Shown here: positions 38,767-48,289 of the stretch, piece by piece | How positions within the stretch are numbered: position 1 is the first letter of the stretch | How the letters are laid out: each line of letters starts with the position of its first letter | DNA from: Hyphomicrobiales bacterium | GTDB lineage: Bacteria; Pseudomonadota; Alphaproteobacteria; Rhizobiales; Xanthobacteraceae | DNA length: 64,000 nucleotides | Direction: 5' to 3' | Assembly (NCBI GenBank): GCA_023269635.1 | Contig: JAHFPN010000001.1 | Span: 1-64,000, forward strand | The notes under the pieces: generated by a model | What the model was told of the DNA's origin: nothing | Database searches by the model: none | Seen by the model: only the letters and a program-made list of their open reading frames with translations | Program-made: the position numbers and the translations under genes

Positions 38767-39491
38767 CCGCCGTGCTCGAGATCAAGGCGATCGACACGTT
38801 TCGCGGCCCCGCCCACATTCTGAACGGGGTCTCGCTGCGCGTGGACCGGCAAGAAGTGGTGTGCCTGGTCGGGCGCAACGGCGCCGGCAAGACCACTACG
38901 ATCGAAAGCATCATGGGCTTCCTGCCGGTGCGGGCCGGCCAGATCGTGTTCCACGACGAGGATGTCACCTCGCTTCCGCCGCACGAGCGCGCCAAGCGCG
39001 GCATCGGCTATTCGCCGGAGGATTGCGGCGTGTTCCCGGAGCTTTCCGTGGCCGAGAACCTGATGATCAGCCGCTGGCTCGGGGACGAGGTCGTCCGCCG
39101 GAGGAACGGCGGCCCCCGCCCCGATCCCGAGGCGCAGGCGTTCGAGCTCTTCCCCGAAGTGAAGAACCTATTGCAGCGCCAGGGCCTGCACTTGAGCGGC
39201 GGGCAGCGCAAGATGGTGGCGATCGCGCGCGCCATAATGCTGTCGCCGACGCTGCTCCTGCTCGACGAGGCATTCGAGGGTCTGGCGCCGGTAGTGGTCA
39301 ACCGCTTCATCGATGCGGTGATGAAGATCAAGGCGATGGGCATCTCCATCCTGATGGCGGAGTCGCATCTCGGCGCCGCGACGCGGATCGGGGATCGGCT
39401 CTATGCCATCGACCGCGGCGAGATCATCTTCCACGGACCGCCCAAGGATGCGCTCGCCGACGAGAAGGTGGTGAAGGCCTTGCGCGGCTAG
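38763..39491 (+). CDS. LIV-type ABC importer ATPase (LivF), importer 3
   Basis: A 242-residue LivF ATPase with Walker A GRNGAGKTT, signature LSGGQRKMVAIARAI, Walker B LLLLDEAFEGLAP and H-loop AESHLGAA, where the usual EQN is ESH. The start is TTG overlapping the livG stop; a GTG at 38772 is the alternative. It ends importer 3 and is followed after 57 bp by the split-form exported protein on the same strand. Confidence 0.92.
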   Translation: MTAVLEIKAIDTFRGPAHILNGVSLRVDRQEVVCLVGRNGAGKTTTIESIMGFLPVRAGQIVFHDEDVTSLPPHERAKRGIGYSPEDCGVFPELSVAENLMISRWLGDEVVRRRNGGPRPDPEAQAFELFPEVKNLLQRQGLHLSGGQRKMVAIARAIMLSPTLLLLDEAFEGLAPVVVNRFIDAVMKIKAMGISILMAESHLGAATRIGDRLYAIDRGEIIFHGPPKDALADEKVVKALRG

Positions 39492-39548
39492 TCCACGCCG
39501 TGCCCTGATCGCGGCGCAAGCGCGCCCGGGCCCAGGTTGGTTGTCGCG

Positions 39549-40688
39549 ATGAATCGGAAGAGCGTACTCGTGGTCGCGATGGCGGCCGCCATGGTAACCG
39601 TGGCGCGGAGCGGCCACGAGCTCCCGGTCTATCCGTCCTTTTATCCGAACGAGATCGAGATTTCGACGGTCGCGCCGGTGCCGGCGGCCGCGCTGCTGCT
39701 CGAGGGCAAGCTGCACGCCTATGTGGGCGAGCCGCCGCGCTTCGCCGGCCCGCCCCCCGACACGGTGCAGAAGGTGGAGTCGCTCGGCGCTTTCCTGGTC
39801 GTGCGCGCCAATCCGGCGCTGGCTGACGAAGCCTCCGCCTGCGCTGCGGTGCGCGCGGTCGCTGCCGATCTTGCCGGCCGAAGCGGGGAGTTCGTCTTCC
39901 ATCCCTATCCGCTGACGCCGATGCATGGCGACTTCTTGCATCACGTCGATCTCGCGGAAGCCGCGAAGGCTCGGCTCCTCGCCGCAACGGCCGATTCGGC
40001 GATGCGCGAGCTCAAGGTGCGCGCCGATAGCGCGCTGGCACTGAGCCTGATCCGGCCGGCATGGCTCGCTCCGGGCCAGGAATGGGACGTGGAGATCGTG
40101 GAGATTTCCGCGGCCGAGCTCGCGTCCTCCTCCGCGTTCGCGATCAATGGATGGCTCGGGCCGCCCTGGCTGAAACAGGGATGGTTCCACGCAGCTTTGC
40201 TCTTGGGGCCTTCCGTTGCTGAACCCGCGGCGACGAGCCGGGTCGAAGCCATGGCGACGCGCCTTCGGGAGCGCGCCTATGTCGGGTTGGCCGAGCAGAT
40301 CAAACTTGAGCGGGAGCTCGTGACCGTGCTCGTACGCGGCTGCCGTGCCGTGGTCGCCGGCTACAGCCTGAAGCGCGAATATTTCAACGCCGAGTTCTCG
40401 GCCGGGATCGAGAACATCGGGTTCGATTCCATCGCCGGGATGAATTCGGCGATCTTCCTGCGCACCGCGAAGCTGAAGGATTTTCCCTGGAACGGCTGGC
40501 TCGCGCTCGGGATCGCGGCGCCGCCGGCTGCGGCCTGGAATCCCATCGCCGGCTTCAGCGATCCGTTCGGGCGGCTGATGTGGTCGGCGATCGGCGATCC
40601 TGTGATGCTGCCCGCGCCCAATGACTCAAGCTGGATGCTGAACCGCGCGTCCGACGTGGATTCGGTCCCGGCCTCAAAGACGGAGTGA
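39549..40688 (+). CDS. Exported protein of unknown function, paralogue of the N-half of the 33627 protein
   Basis: 379 residues. A signal peptide (SVLVVAMAAAMVTVARS) is followed at once by GHELPVYPSFYPNEIEI, closely like the 33627 protein at the same place. Other shared blocks are LHAYVGEPP, FVFHPYPLTPMHGDFLHHVD, GWLGPPWLKQGWFHAALLL, NSAIFLRTAKLKDFPWNG and WNPIAGFSDPFGRLMWSAIGDP. It stops where the SBP_bac_5-like C-half begins in the fused form. No known domain is recognised. It lies four bases before the cupredoxin-like gene. I prefer ATG 39549 to the TTG at 39537. Confidence 0.85.
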   Translation: MNRKSVLVVAMAAAMVTVARSGHELPVYPSFYPNEIEISTVAPVPAAALLLEGKLHAYVGEPPRFAGPPPDTVQKVESLGAFLVVRANPALADEASACAAVRAVAADLAGRSGEFVFHPYPLTPMHGDFLHHVDLAEAAKARLLAATADSAMRELKVRADSALALSLIRPAWLAPGQEWDVEIVEISAAELASSSAFAINGWLGPPWLKQGWFHAALLLGPSVAEPAATSRVEAMATRLRERAYVGLAEQIKLERELVTVLVRGCRAVVAGYSLKREYFNAEFSAGIENIGFDSIAGMNSAIFLRTAKLKDFPWNGWLALGIAAPPAAAWNPIAGFSDPFGRLMWSAIGDPVMLPAPNDSSWMLNRASDVDSVPASKTE

Positions 40689-40692
40689 CACC

Positions 40693-41076
40693 ATGAGACC
40701 AATCTTCTCGCTCGCCCGTATTCTGGCCATTGTGGGCGCGCTGACGTTGATCGCGGGCCTCGCCGGCCCGACCGCGCAAGCCGAAGAGCTCACGTTCGAT
40801 CTGAAGATCGCGCAGGGTCGCGTGCCGGCGGACATGCGCGTCGTCCGCGTCAAGCAGGGCGACGTCGTCAAACTGCGCTGGACCTCCGATCGGCTCGTGG
40901 TCCTGCACCTGCACGGCTACGATATCGAGCGGACGGTGCAACCGGGCGACACCGCGGAGATGAGTTTTACCGCCCGGGTCACGGGAAGGTTTTCCATCAC
41001 GCGCGGCGCGCCGGTGACGGGCGGCGGCCACACCCACGAGGCATCGATTGTCACGCTCGAAGTGCATCCGCGCTAG
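40693..41076 (+). CDS. Small exported cupredoxin-like, His-rich protein
   Basis: 127 residues with a signal peptide (ILAIVGALTLIAGLAGPTAQA) and one beta-sandwich domain of cupredoxin type. KQGDVVKLRWTSDRLVVLHLHGYD gives the strand-turn-strand pattern, followed by VQPGDTAEMSF and VTGRFSI. There is no Cys for a classical blue-copper site. Potential ligands are His in HLHGYD and in GGGHTHEAS. Similar small proteins (EfeO-type cupredoxin_1) accompany membrane metal or oxidase proteins. It overlaps the start of the 879-aa membrane protein by 29 bp and follows the N-half paralogue by four bases, so the three are one unit. Confidence 0.8.
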   Translation: MRPIFSLARILAIVGALTLIAGLAGPTAQAEELTFDLKIAQGRVPADMRVVRVKQGDVVKLRWTSDRLVVLHLHGYDIERTVQPGDTAEMSFTARVTGRFSITRGAPVTGGGHTHEASIVTLEVHPR

Positions 41077-43687
41077 CACGGCTGCGCTGCTCGCTTGTGT
41101 TGCCGCCGGCTCGGCGAGCGCGCACGGCTTCGGCCAGCGCTATGAGCTGCCGCTGCCGCTCTCGTTCTATCTGGTCGGCACCGCGGCGGCGGTGGTGTTC
41201 ACCTTCGTCATGGTCGGGCTGTTCGTGCGGCGCGCGCGGCGGCCGGAGGCCGGTGTTCGCGTCGATCTTCTCGCGCATCCGGTCGGACGGCTGCTCGCGC
41301 GCCTGGATTTGCCGCTCAAGCTGATCACGCTCGTCCTCTTTCTCGCCACGCTCTATGCGGGGTTCTTCGGCAATCAGGATCCATATCGGAACATCGCGCC
41401 GACGCTGGTGTGGATCATCGGCTGGGTCGGCCTCGCCTATGTTTCCGCCCTGATCGGCAACGTCTGGGCGGTGATCAATCCTTGGCGCACGCTGTTCGAC
41501 GCGGTCGACCGGCTCTGGCGGCGGCGCACCGGCGGTACGCTCGGGCTCGGCTGGCGCTATCCGCCGGCACTTGGGGTCTGGCCCGCCATCGTGCTCTTGC
41601 TCGCGTTCTCCTGGACCGAGCTCGTCTATCCGACGCCGGCCATGCCGTTCCACGTCGCCGGCTTCGCGCTCGCCTATTCGGCGCTGACCTGGACCGGGAT
41701 GTTCGTGTTCGGCCGCGATGCCTGGCTTCGGCACGGCGAGGTGTTCAGCCTCGTGTTCGGCGCCTTCGCTCGCCTCGCGCCGACCGACCTGAAGAGCGGC
41801 GACGCCGCCGGCGCGTCCGCGCAATGGACGCTCCGGCCGTTCGCCGCCGGCCTGGTGGGCGAGGTCTCCCCGTCCATGACCGCGTTCGTGCTGCTCCTGC
41901 TCTCGACCGTTCTCTACGACGGGCTGCTCAGCACGCCGGAATGGGCGGCATTCGAACGCGCGGCTGTGGCGCCGCTCGCCGGTTTCGGCGAGCTCGGCGC
42001 CACCGCGGTTCGCACCGTCTGCCTCGTCGTCTTCTGGCTCCTGTTCCTCGGCGCCTATCGGGCGGTGAGCGCGCTCATGAGTTGGGCCGTCGGCGGAATC
42101 CGCTCGCCGCAGGAAATCGCGCACGGCTTCGCGCTCACGCTGATCCCGATCGCGATCGGCTACCACGTCGCGCATTACCTCCTGTTCCTGCTGATCCAGG
42201 GCCAGTACATCGTGCCGCTGCTCTCCGACCCGTTCGGCTATGGCTGGAACCTGTTCGGCACCGCCGGCTATCGGCCCGACATTGCGCTCGTCGGCGCGCG
42301 CTTCGCCTGGTACGTGGCGGTATCCGCGGTCGTGCTCGGCCACATCGTCGCGGTCTATCTCGCGCACGTGCGGGCGATGCAGGTATTCGGCGCGCGCGCG
42401 GCGGTGCTGCGCTCGCAGGTGCCGCTCACCGCGCTCATGGTGGTCTACACCTTCGTGAGCCTGTCGATCCTGGCCGAGCCGATCGTGCAGCAACGCGAGG
42501 CCGCGCAGCCCGCCGCGACGCCGACGATCGAGATCGCGATTCCCGCCGACGCCCTCTTGCCGGCGCCGGGCCGCGGCGAGCTCGTGCCGGTCGGCCCGGG
42601 CAAGCAGGCGCGGCAGAAATTGACCTATCGGCTGCTCGGCTCCGCGTTCCATGACGGAACGCGCACGACCGGCGCCGACCTTCTCTACGCTTATATGTTC
42701 GCCTTCCGCTGGGGCGTGCGCGCGGATACCGGCGCGCACTACGACCCGGCCATCGACGCCGCCACCGCGACCGTGCGCCGGCACATTGCGGCCTTGCGCG
42801 TCATCGGTCTCGACACCGCGTCGCGCTCGTTCCGCGTCGGCGACGTCAATTTCGTTCGCGAACTGATCGGCATCGAAGTCTATACCACGGTCGCGCTGGT
42901 CGATCCGGACCGCGACGCGGGCGTTGCACCGCCCTGGAGCACGCTGCCCTGGCACGTGGTCGTGCTGATGGAGGAGGCGGTCAGCCGCGGGTGGGCCGCG
43001 TTTTCCGAGACCGAGGCTCGGCGCCGCGGCGTTGCGTGGCTCGATCTGGTCCGATCCGAGGAACTGAAGGCGAAGCTTCAGTCCTTGGTCGCGGAATTCG
43101 AGCGCAGCGGCTATCGCCCCGAACCGCTGCAATCGTTGGTGAGCGCCGAGGACGCGCGGCGGCGCTGGGCCGCGCTCGCCGCGTTTCACAAGGAGCGCGG
43201 GCATTTCCTGGTGACCAACGGGCCCTATCGGCTGAAGGCCTGGCGGGCCGACAGCGCGACGCTCGAGGCGTTTCGCGACTTGAGCTACCCGCTCGGCGTC
43301 GGCTCTTACGACGCCTACGCGATTCCGCGCCGGGGTTTCGTGACCCGCATCGAGGACAAGAACGGCCGGCTGAAGATTTCCGCCGACATCGAGATCATCC
43401 GGAAATTTCAACGCAGCTATGCGATCGACCGGCTGCCGCTCGAAACCATCGCGCCGGTGGTCGCGACGCGCGCCGCGCCGGAATGCCGATACATGGTGGT
43501 GGACGAGGACAACCGGGTGGTCGCGGCCGGCACGGTGCGGCCCGGCGCGGGTTCGCTTTTCGAGATCAACCTCGAAGCCAGGCTCGCGCCCGGCCGCTAC
43601 GCGATGTTTGCGATGATCGTGGTGAACGAGAACGCGATGAATGCCGAGATCCGGCGTATCCCGATTTCGATCCCTTCCGGACAATGA
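41048..43687 (+). CDS. Polytopic membrane protein fused to an SBP_bac_5-like domain
   Basis: 879 residues. The signal peptide ends SASA-HGFGQRYELPLPL, putting His at the mature N-terminus. About ten hydrophobic segments follow to about residue 485, with in-membrane His (GYHVAHYLLFLL, VLGHIVAVYLAHV) and INPWRTLFD. This part resembles proteins labelled 'fenitrothion hydrolase' in databases, recalled and not searched. From about 520 the C-half matches the 33627 protein and has SBP_bac_5-like FHDGTRTTGADLLYAY and NGPYRLKAW. The start is TTG with GAGG upstream, overlapping the cupredoxin gene. The large antisense ORF (41051-44611) is a shadow. Confidence 0.85.
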   Translation: MSRSKCIRASTAALLACVAAGSASAHGFGQRYELPLPLSFYLVGTAAAVVFTFVMVGLFVRRARRPEAGVRVDLLAHPVGRLLARLDLPLKLITLVLFLATLYAGFFGNQDPYRNIAPTLVWIIGWVGLAYVSALIGNVWAVINPWRTLFDAVDRLWRRRTGGTLGLGWRYPPALGVWPAIVLLLAFSWTELVYPTPAMPFHVAGFALAYSALTWTGMFVFGRDAWLRHGEVFSLVFGAFARLAPTDLKSGDAAGASAQWTLRPFAAGLVGEVSPSMTAFVLLLLSTVLYDGLLSTPEWAAFERAAVAPLAGFGELGATAVRTVCLVVFWLLFLGAYRAVSALMSWAVGGIRSPQEIAHGFALTLIPIAIGYHVAHYLLFLLIQGQYIVPLLSDPFGYGWNLFGTAGYRPDIALVGARFAWYVAVSAVVLGHIVAVYLAHVRAMQVFGARAAVLRSQVPLTALMVVYTFVSLSILAEPIVQQREAAQPAATPTIEIAIPADALLPAPGRGELVPVGPGKQARQKLTYRLLGSAFHDGTRTTGADLLYAYMFAFRWGVRADTGAHYDPAIDAATATVRRHIAALRVIGLDTASRSFRVGDVNFVRELIGIEVYTTVALVDPDRDAGVAPPWSTLPWHVVVLMEEAVSRGWAAFSETEARRRGVAWLDLVRSEELKAKLQSLVAEFERSGYRPEPLQSLVSAEDARRRWAALAAFHKERGHFLVTNGPYRLKAWRADSATLEAFRDLSYPLGVGSYDAYAIPRRGFVTRIEDKNGRLKISADIEIIRKFQRSYAIDRLPLETIAPVVATRAAPECRYMVVDEDNRVVAAGTVRPGAGSLFEINLEARLAPGRYAMFAMIVVNENAMNAEIRRIPISIPSGQ

Positions 43688-43722
43688 TCCGCCGCGCGTG
43701 ACGAGGCCGGACTTGAATGCCC

Positions 43723-44601
43723 CTAGCGCCGCTTCATGGTCGGATCGAGCGCGACCCGCATCGATTCGCCCAAGGCATTGAACGCAAGCGCGGTGAGCAG
43801 GATCGCCATCCCGGGCGCATACATCTGCTCCGGCGCGATCTCGATGTAGTTGTAGGCCCGCGCCAGCATTCCGCCCCAGCTCGCCGCCGGCGGCTGCACC
43901 CCGAGCGCGAGGAAGCTTAAAGAAGCTTCCGCCAGGAGCGCGATCGCCAGCATCAGCGTCACCTGCACGATCACCGGCTGAATCGCGTTCGGCACGATGT
44001 GGCGGACGATGATGTGCGCCGTGCTGGCGCCGAAGCCGCGCGCGGCGTCGACATAGAGCGCGTTCTTCACCACCAGCGTCTGCGCCCGCACCAGCCTTGC
44101 CAGCACCGGCGCGAACACGAAGCCGACCGACAGCATCGCGTTGGTCAGCCCGATGCCGAGCACGCCGGTCACGGCGATCGCGAGCACGATGGGCGGAAAC
44201 GAGAGCAGGGCGTCGATGAACCGGCTCGCGACCTCGTCGATCCATCCGCCCAGGAAGCCGATCACCAGGCCGACCGGGACCCCGAGCACGATCGCGACGC
44301 TCACCGCCAGGCTCGACGCATAGAGCGAGTTCGGCGCGCCCCAGATCAGCCGGCTGAGCACGTCGCGTCCGAGATCGTCGGTGCCGAGCCAATGCTCGGC
44401 GCTTGGCGGCACCAGGAGCTGGGCGACGTTCTGTTCGACCGGCGAGTAAGGCGCGATCAACCAGGCGAACAGCGATACGATCACCAGCAGTCCGAGATAC
44501 GATAGGCTCAAGACCGCGCGCAGGTCGTTGCGCGCCCAACGCCAGATCGTGGCGCGGCGCGACCGGCGCGGCAACGACGGAGCGGCGAGCTCGATGGTCA
44601 T
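43723..44601 (-). CDS. Dpp/Opp-type ABC importer permease (DppC)
   Basis: A 292-residue permease with the OppC N-terminal region (FAWLIAPYSP), HWLGTDDLGRDVLSRLIWG, six hydrophobic segments and the EAA loop (DAARGFGASTAHIIVRHIVPN). The ATG overlaps the dppB stop (ATGA); the track's longer start is a shadow. It ends the Dpp operon and is convergent with the membrane/SBP_bac_5-like gene. Confidence 0.93.
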   Translation of the reverse strand: MTIELAAPSLPRRSRRATIWRWARNDLRAVLSLSYLGLLVIVSLFAWLIAPYSPVEQNVAQLLVPPSAEHWLGTDDLGRDVLSRLIWGAPNSLYASSLAVSVAIVLGVPVGLVIGFLGGWIDEVASRFIDALLSFPPIVLAIAVTGVLGIGLTNAMLSVGFVFAPVLARLVRAQTLVVKNALYVDAARGFGASTAHIIVRHIVPNAIQPVIVQVTLMLAIALLAEASLSFLALGVQPPAASWGGMLARAYNYIEIAPEQMYAPGMAILLTALAFNALGESMRVALDPTMKRR

Positions 44602-45551
44602 GCTTCGGCAACCCTCGGGTCGAGCAGCGCGTTCAGCACATCGACGATCAGATTGACCAGGATCACGATCGTCACCAGCACCAGCACCACGCCCTGCACC
44701 ACCGGGAAGTCCTTGTTGATGGCCGAATAGGCGACGAGGCTGCCCGCGCCGGGGATCGCGAACACCGCCTCGATCACCACGGCGCCCGAGAACAGCCGGT
44801 TCACCTGCAGCCCGAGCAGGGTCAGCAGCGTCACGCTGACGTTGCGCAAGCCGTGCTTCCACAGGATGGCGAACGGGCCGAGACCCTTGGCGCGCAGCGT
44901 CCGCACATATTGCGAGTTGAGCACCTCGATCAGCGCGCTCCGCGTCTGGCGGGCCAACTCGGCGATCACGCCGGTCGCGAGCGCGATGGCGGGCAGGGTG
45001 GCGTGCTGCAGCGCCCCCCTAGGGTCGACGTTGAAAGCTCTCGCCCCGGTTGCCGGAAACCAGCGTGCCTGCAGCGAGAACGTCACGATCAGGAGGATCG
45101 CGAGCCAGAAGCTCGGCAACGCCACCCCGAGCGAGGCGACGCTGGTCACGAAGGTATCGACGCGCGAGCCGATCCGGGTCGCCGCCAGCACGCCGAGCGG
45201 AATGCCGATCATCGCCGCCAGCACGAGCGCGTAGCTGGCGATCAGGATCGTGTTCGGCAGCCGTTGCAGGATCAGATCGAACACCGGCGCGCTCGACAAC
45301 AGCGAGTTTCCGAGATCGCCGCGCACCGCGTGCAGGAGCCACACCCCGTATTGAACGAGCAGCGGCCGGTCGAAGCCGTATTGCTGGCGGATTTCCTCGA
45401 TCCGCTCCTTCGAGGCGTAGTCGCCGGCCAGCGTGACCGCGGGATCGCCCGGCACGAACTGCAGCAGCGCGAACACCACGAAAGTCGCGAACACGATGAT
45501 CGGCAGCAACTGCCCCAACCGGCGCCCGATCAGAACGGGAAGCTTGGCCAT
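44598..45551 (-). CDS. Dpp/Opp-type ABC importer permease (DppB)
   Basis: A 317-residue DppB permease. An N-terminal membrane segment precedes VPGDPAVTLAG and the YGFDRPLLVQYGVWL region, followed by five more segments and the EAA loop VRTLRAKGLGPFAILWKHGLRN. It lies 53 bp downstream of the binding-protein gene and pairs with DppC. Confidence 0.93.
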   Translation of the reverse strand: MAKLPVLIGRRLGQLLPIIVFATFVVFALLQFVPGDPAVTLAGDYASKERIEEIRQQYGFDRPLLVQYGVWLLHAVRGDLGNSLLSSAPVFDLILQRLPNTILIASYALVLAAMIGIPLGVLAATRIGSRVDTFVTSVASLGVALPSFWLAILLIVTFSLQARWFPATGARAFNVDPRGALQHATLPAIALATGVIAELARQTRSALIEVLNSQYVRTLRAKGLGPFAILWKHGLRNVSVTLLTLLGLQVNRLFSGAVVIEAVFAIPGAGSLVAYSAINKDFPVVQGVVLVLVTIVILVNLIVDVLNALLDPRVAEA

Positions 45552-45604
45552 CGCGTTCGCGTCTCTTGCTGCCGGTCGCTAATGCCGCGGCCGCCGGGCA
45601 ACGC

Positions 45605-47170
45605 TCATGCTCGCAACCAGACCTCGGTGAATTTTGGCACTGCGATCAGGCTGTCTTGATGGTTTTGCACCTTCGGATTGGCGACGCTGACGGCCGGCGA
45701 GATGTACTGCACCATCTGCATGGCCTGCTCGGCCACGAAACGCTGCAGTTTCACGAAAGCGGCCTTGCGCGCGGCCTGGTCCGGCGCCTCCATGGTCGCG
45801 TCGAGCAGCTCGCGGAAGCCCGGCAGCTCGATGCCGCTGGCGTTGCGCAAAGCGGTCTTGCCGAACAGCGCTTCGTAGAGCTGGCTCGGATCGGGGAACG
45901 CCGACGACGGACTGATGAACATCGCGCCCTTCTTCTCGATCATGAACGCCTGCACCGCCTGCTGCGGCGCCAGCGCCGTGAGCTTGATGCGGATGCCGAC
46001 CTTGGCGAGTTGCGAGATGATCACTTCTTGCCGCTGCATCGCCAGCTGGTCGGCCCATCCATAGGCCTCGATCTCGAGGCCGTTCGGGTGGCCGGCATCG
46101 GCCAGGAGCTTCTTCGCCTTGTCGGGGTCGAACGGATAGAAATTCTGGGTCGCCGGATCGCACGCCCAGTGCTCCCTCGGCAGGATGGCGCTCGACACCT
46201 GCCCGAGGCCGACCGCGGAGATCTTGTTGATCTCGTCGCGATTGATCGCGTAGTTGAGCGCCTGCCGGATGCGGACGTCGTTGAGCGGCGGCCGCCCGTA
46301 ATTCAGAAACGCGCCGAACAGCACCAGCGAAGGGCTCGCGGTCGCGACGACGTTCGGCGCGCGGTCCGCGACGGCCTTCTGCGCGGGCTGCAGATTGATG
46401 GCGAGATCGGCTTCGCCCGCGACCACCGCACGCACCGCGGTATTGAGCTCGTTGATGATCTTGATGTTGATGCCGTCGAGGTAAGGCAGGCCCGGCTTCC
46501 AATAGTTCTCGTTGCGCACCAGCACGAAGCTGTCGTTGTCCTGCCAGCTCACGAACTTGAACGGGCCGGTGCCGATCGGCTTGCGGTCGACGTTGCCGCC
46601 GGCGGCTTCCTGGAGCGACTTCGGGGACACGATCAGGCCGACGCGATTGGTCAGGATGTTCGGCAAGCCGGCGTTCGGCCGGTTGAGCTTGAACGTGACC
46701 TGGCTCTTGCCGGTCACCGCGACGCTTTCGACGGTGGCGACATCGGCCTTCACGTTCGAGCGCGGGTCATTCTTGTAGCGCTCGATGTTCAGCTTCACCG
46801 CTTCGGCATTGAACGGCGTGCCGTCGTGGAAGTTGACGCCCTCGACCAGCTCCAGCACCAGCGTCTTCGGGTCGGTGAATTTCCAGGACTTGGCGAGGCC
46901 GGGTTTGAGATCGAGCGTCCGCGGTTCGAAATCGATGAGCGCGTCGAACACCGCGTAGAGGACGTCGAAATCGGTGAGATTCCGTCCCGTCATCGGATCG
47001 ACCGAACCGGGGTTGTAGGGCATCGCCAGCCGCAGCGTGCCGCCCCTGCGCGGCGCGCCCTGTGCCCGGAGGCTGTTCGGCAAGAGCAGCGCGCCGCCGG
47101 CTGCGGCCGCGCCCTTCAATACGTCGCGGCGATGAAACGCTGTTCCGCGGAACTCGTCTCGTTTGGCCAT
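45605..47170 (-). CDS. Dpp/Opp-type ABC importer binding protein (SBP_bac_5)
   Basis: A 521-residue periplasmic binding protein with a Tat-like signal (HRRDVLKGAAAAGGALLLP). Mature-protein hallmarks are GGTLRLAMPYNPGSVDPM, VNFHDGTPFNAEAVK, IGTGPFKFVSW and the lid segment RIRQALNYAINRDEI. GGGAGGAAGG precedes the ATG at 47170. The ligand may be a peptide, nickel chelate or another amphipathic compound; it cannot be read here. It lies third in the run of two ATPases, binding protein, DppB, DppC. Confidence 0.93.
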   Translation of the reverse strand: MAKRDEFRGTAFHRRDVLKGAAAAGGALLLPNSLRAQGAPRRGGTLRLAMPYNPGSVDPMTGRNLTDFDVLYAVFDALIDFEPRTLDLKPGLAKSWKFTDPKTLVLELVEGVNFHDGTPFNAEAVKLNIERYKNDPRSNVKADVATVESVAVTGKSQVTFKLNRPNAGLPNILTNRVGLIVSPKSLQEAAGGNVDRKPIGTGPFKFVSWQDNDSFVLVRNENYWKPGLPYLDGINIKIINELNTAVRAVVAGEADLAINLQPAQKAVADRAPNVVATASPSLVLFGAFLNYGRPPLNDVRIRQALNYAINRDEINKISAVGLGQVSSAILPREHWACDPATQNFYPFDPDKAKKLLADAGHPNGLEIEAYGWADQLAMQRQEVIISQLAKVGIRIKLTALAPQQAVQAFMIEKKGAMFISPSSAFPDPSQLYEALFGKTALRNASGIELPGFRELLDATMEAPDQAARKAAFVKLQRFVAEQAMQMVQYISPAVSVANPKVQNHQDSLIAVPKFTEVWLRA

Positions 47171-47246
47171 TTTCCTTCCTCCCTGCGTGCTCGCCGCGGC
47201 GGGTTGCCGCTCGCGCCGAACGTGGCTGTTGGTTTCGGATAGAGTG

Positions 47247-48289
47247 CTAGCTCTTGATCGCGTTCTCAACTCCTATCGCGCGTGGCGGCCCGGCTCGTCC
47301 CACCTCAACGGTCTTTGCCGGCTCGACGAAATGGCAGGCCACGAGGCGGCCGGGCGCGACTTCCCGCCATTCCGGCTCGCGTTGGGCACATTCCGCAACC
47401 GCAAGTGGGCAGCGGGTATGGAACCGGCAACCGCTTGGCGGCGCCAGTGCACTCGGGATTTCGCCCTTCAGGATGATGCGCTGCCGGTTTCGCAGCCGGG
47501 CGGGGGCCGGCTCCGGCTCCGCCGACAACAGCGCCTGGCTATAGGGGTGAAGCGGCGCCGTCATCAGCGCGCCGGCCGGGCCGAGCTCGACCAGTTTTCC
47601 GAAATACATCACCGCGACGCGATCGCTCATATGGGCGACGACGCGAAGGTCGTGGCTGATGAAGACGTAGGTGAGTGCGAATTCGCGCTGCAAGTCGGCG
47701 AACAGGTTCAACATGTCGGCCTGGATCGAAACGTCGAGCGCCGCCACCACCTCGTCGCACACGATCAGGCGCGGCTCCAGTACCAGCGCGCGCGCGATAT
47801 TGGCGCGCTGTTTCTGGCCTCCGGAAATCTCGTGCGGATAGCGATGCGCCAATTCCGGAGCCAGCGCGACCCGCTCCAGCATCGCCAGCGCCTTCCGGCG
47901 CCGCTCGTCCGGGGTTCCGGTGCCGGCGACGTCGAGCGGCTCGCGCACGGTTTCGAGGATGGTCATGCGCGGATCGAGCGCCGAATTGGGGTCTTGGAAG
48001 ATGATCTGGAACGAACGGCGGTGGCGGCGCAGCTCGCTTGCGCTCAATGCGAACGGATCCTGCGCGAAATGCAGGACCTGCCCGCGGGTCGGCGGGATCA
48101 GGCACACGAGACAGCGGCCGACCGTCGTCTTGCCGGAGCCGGATTCGCCGATGATGCCGAAGGTCTCGCCCTGCTGGACGCTGAAGCCCACCCCGTCCAC
48201 GGCCCTGATGATCTGGCCGCGGTGACGGCCGGCGAAATCGATCACGAGGTCTTTGACCCGCAAGATCTCGTCGGACTCCTCGCGCGCGT

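Noticed and set aside
41051-44611. 1186-codon open frame on the minus strand
   Set aside because: It is antisense to the membrane/SBP_bac_5-like gene, and its product is Arg/Asp/Glu/His-rich low-complexity shadow sequence typical of high-G+C DNA. The plus-strand gene has clear family motifs and a paralogue.
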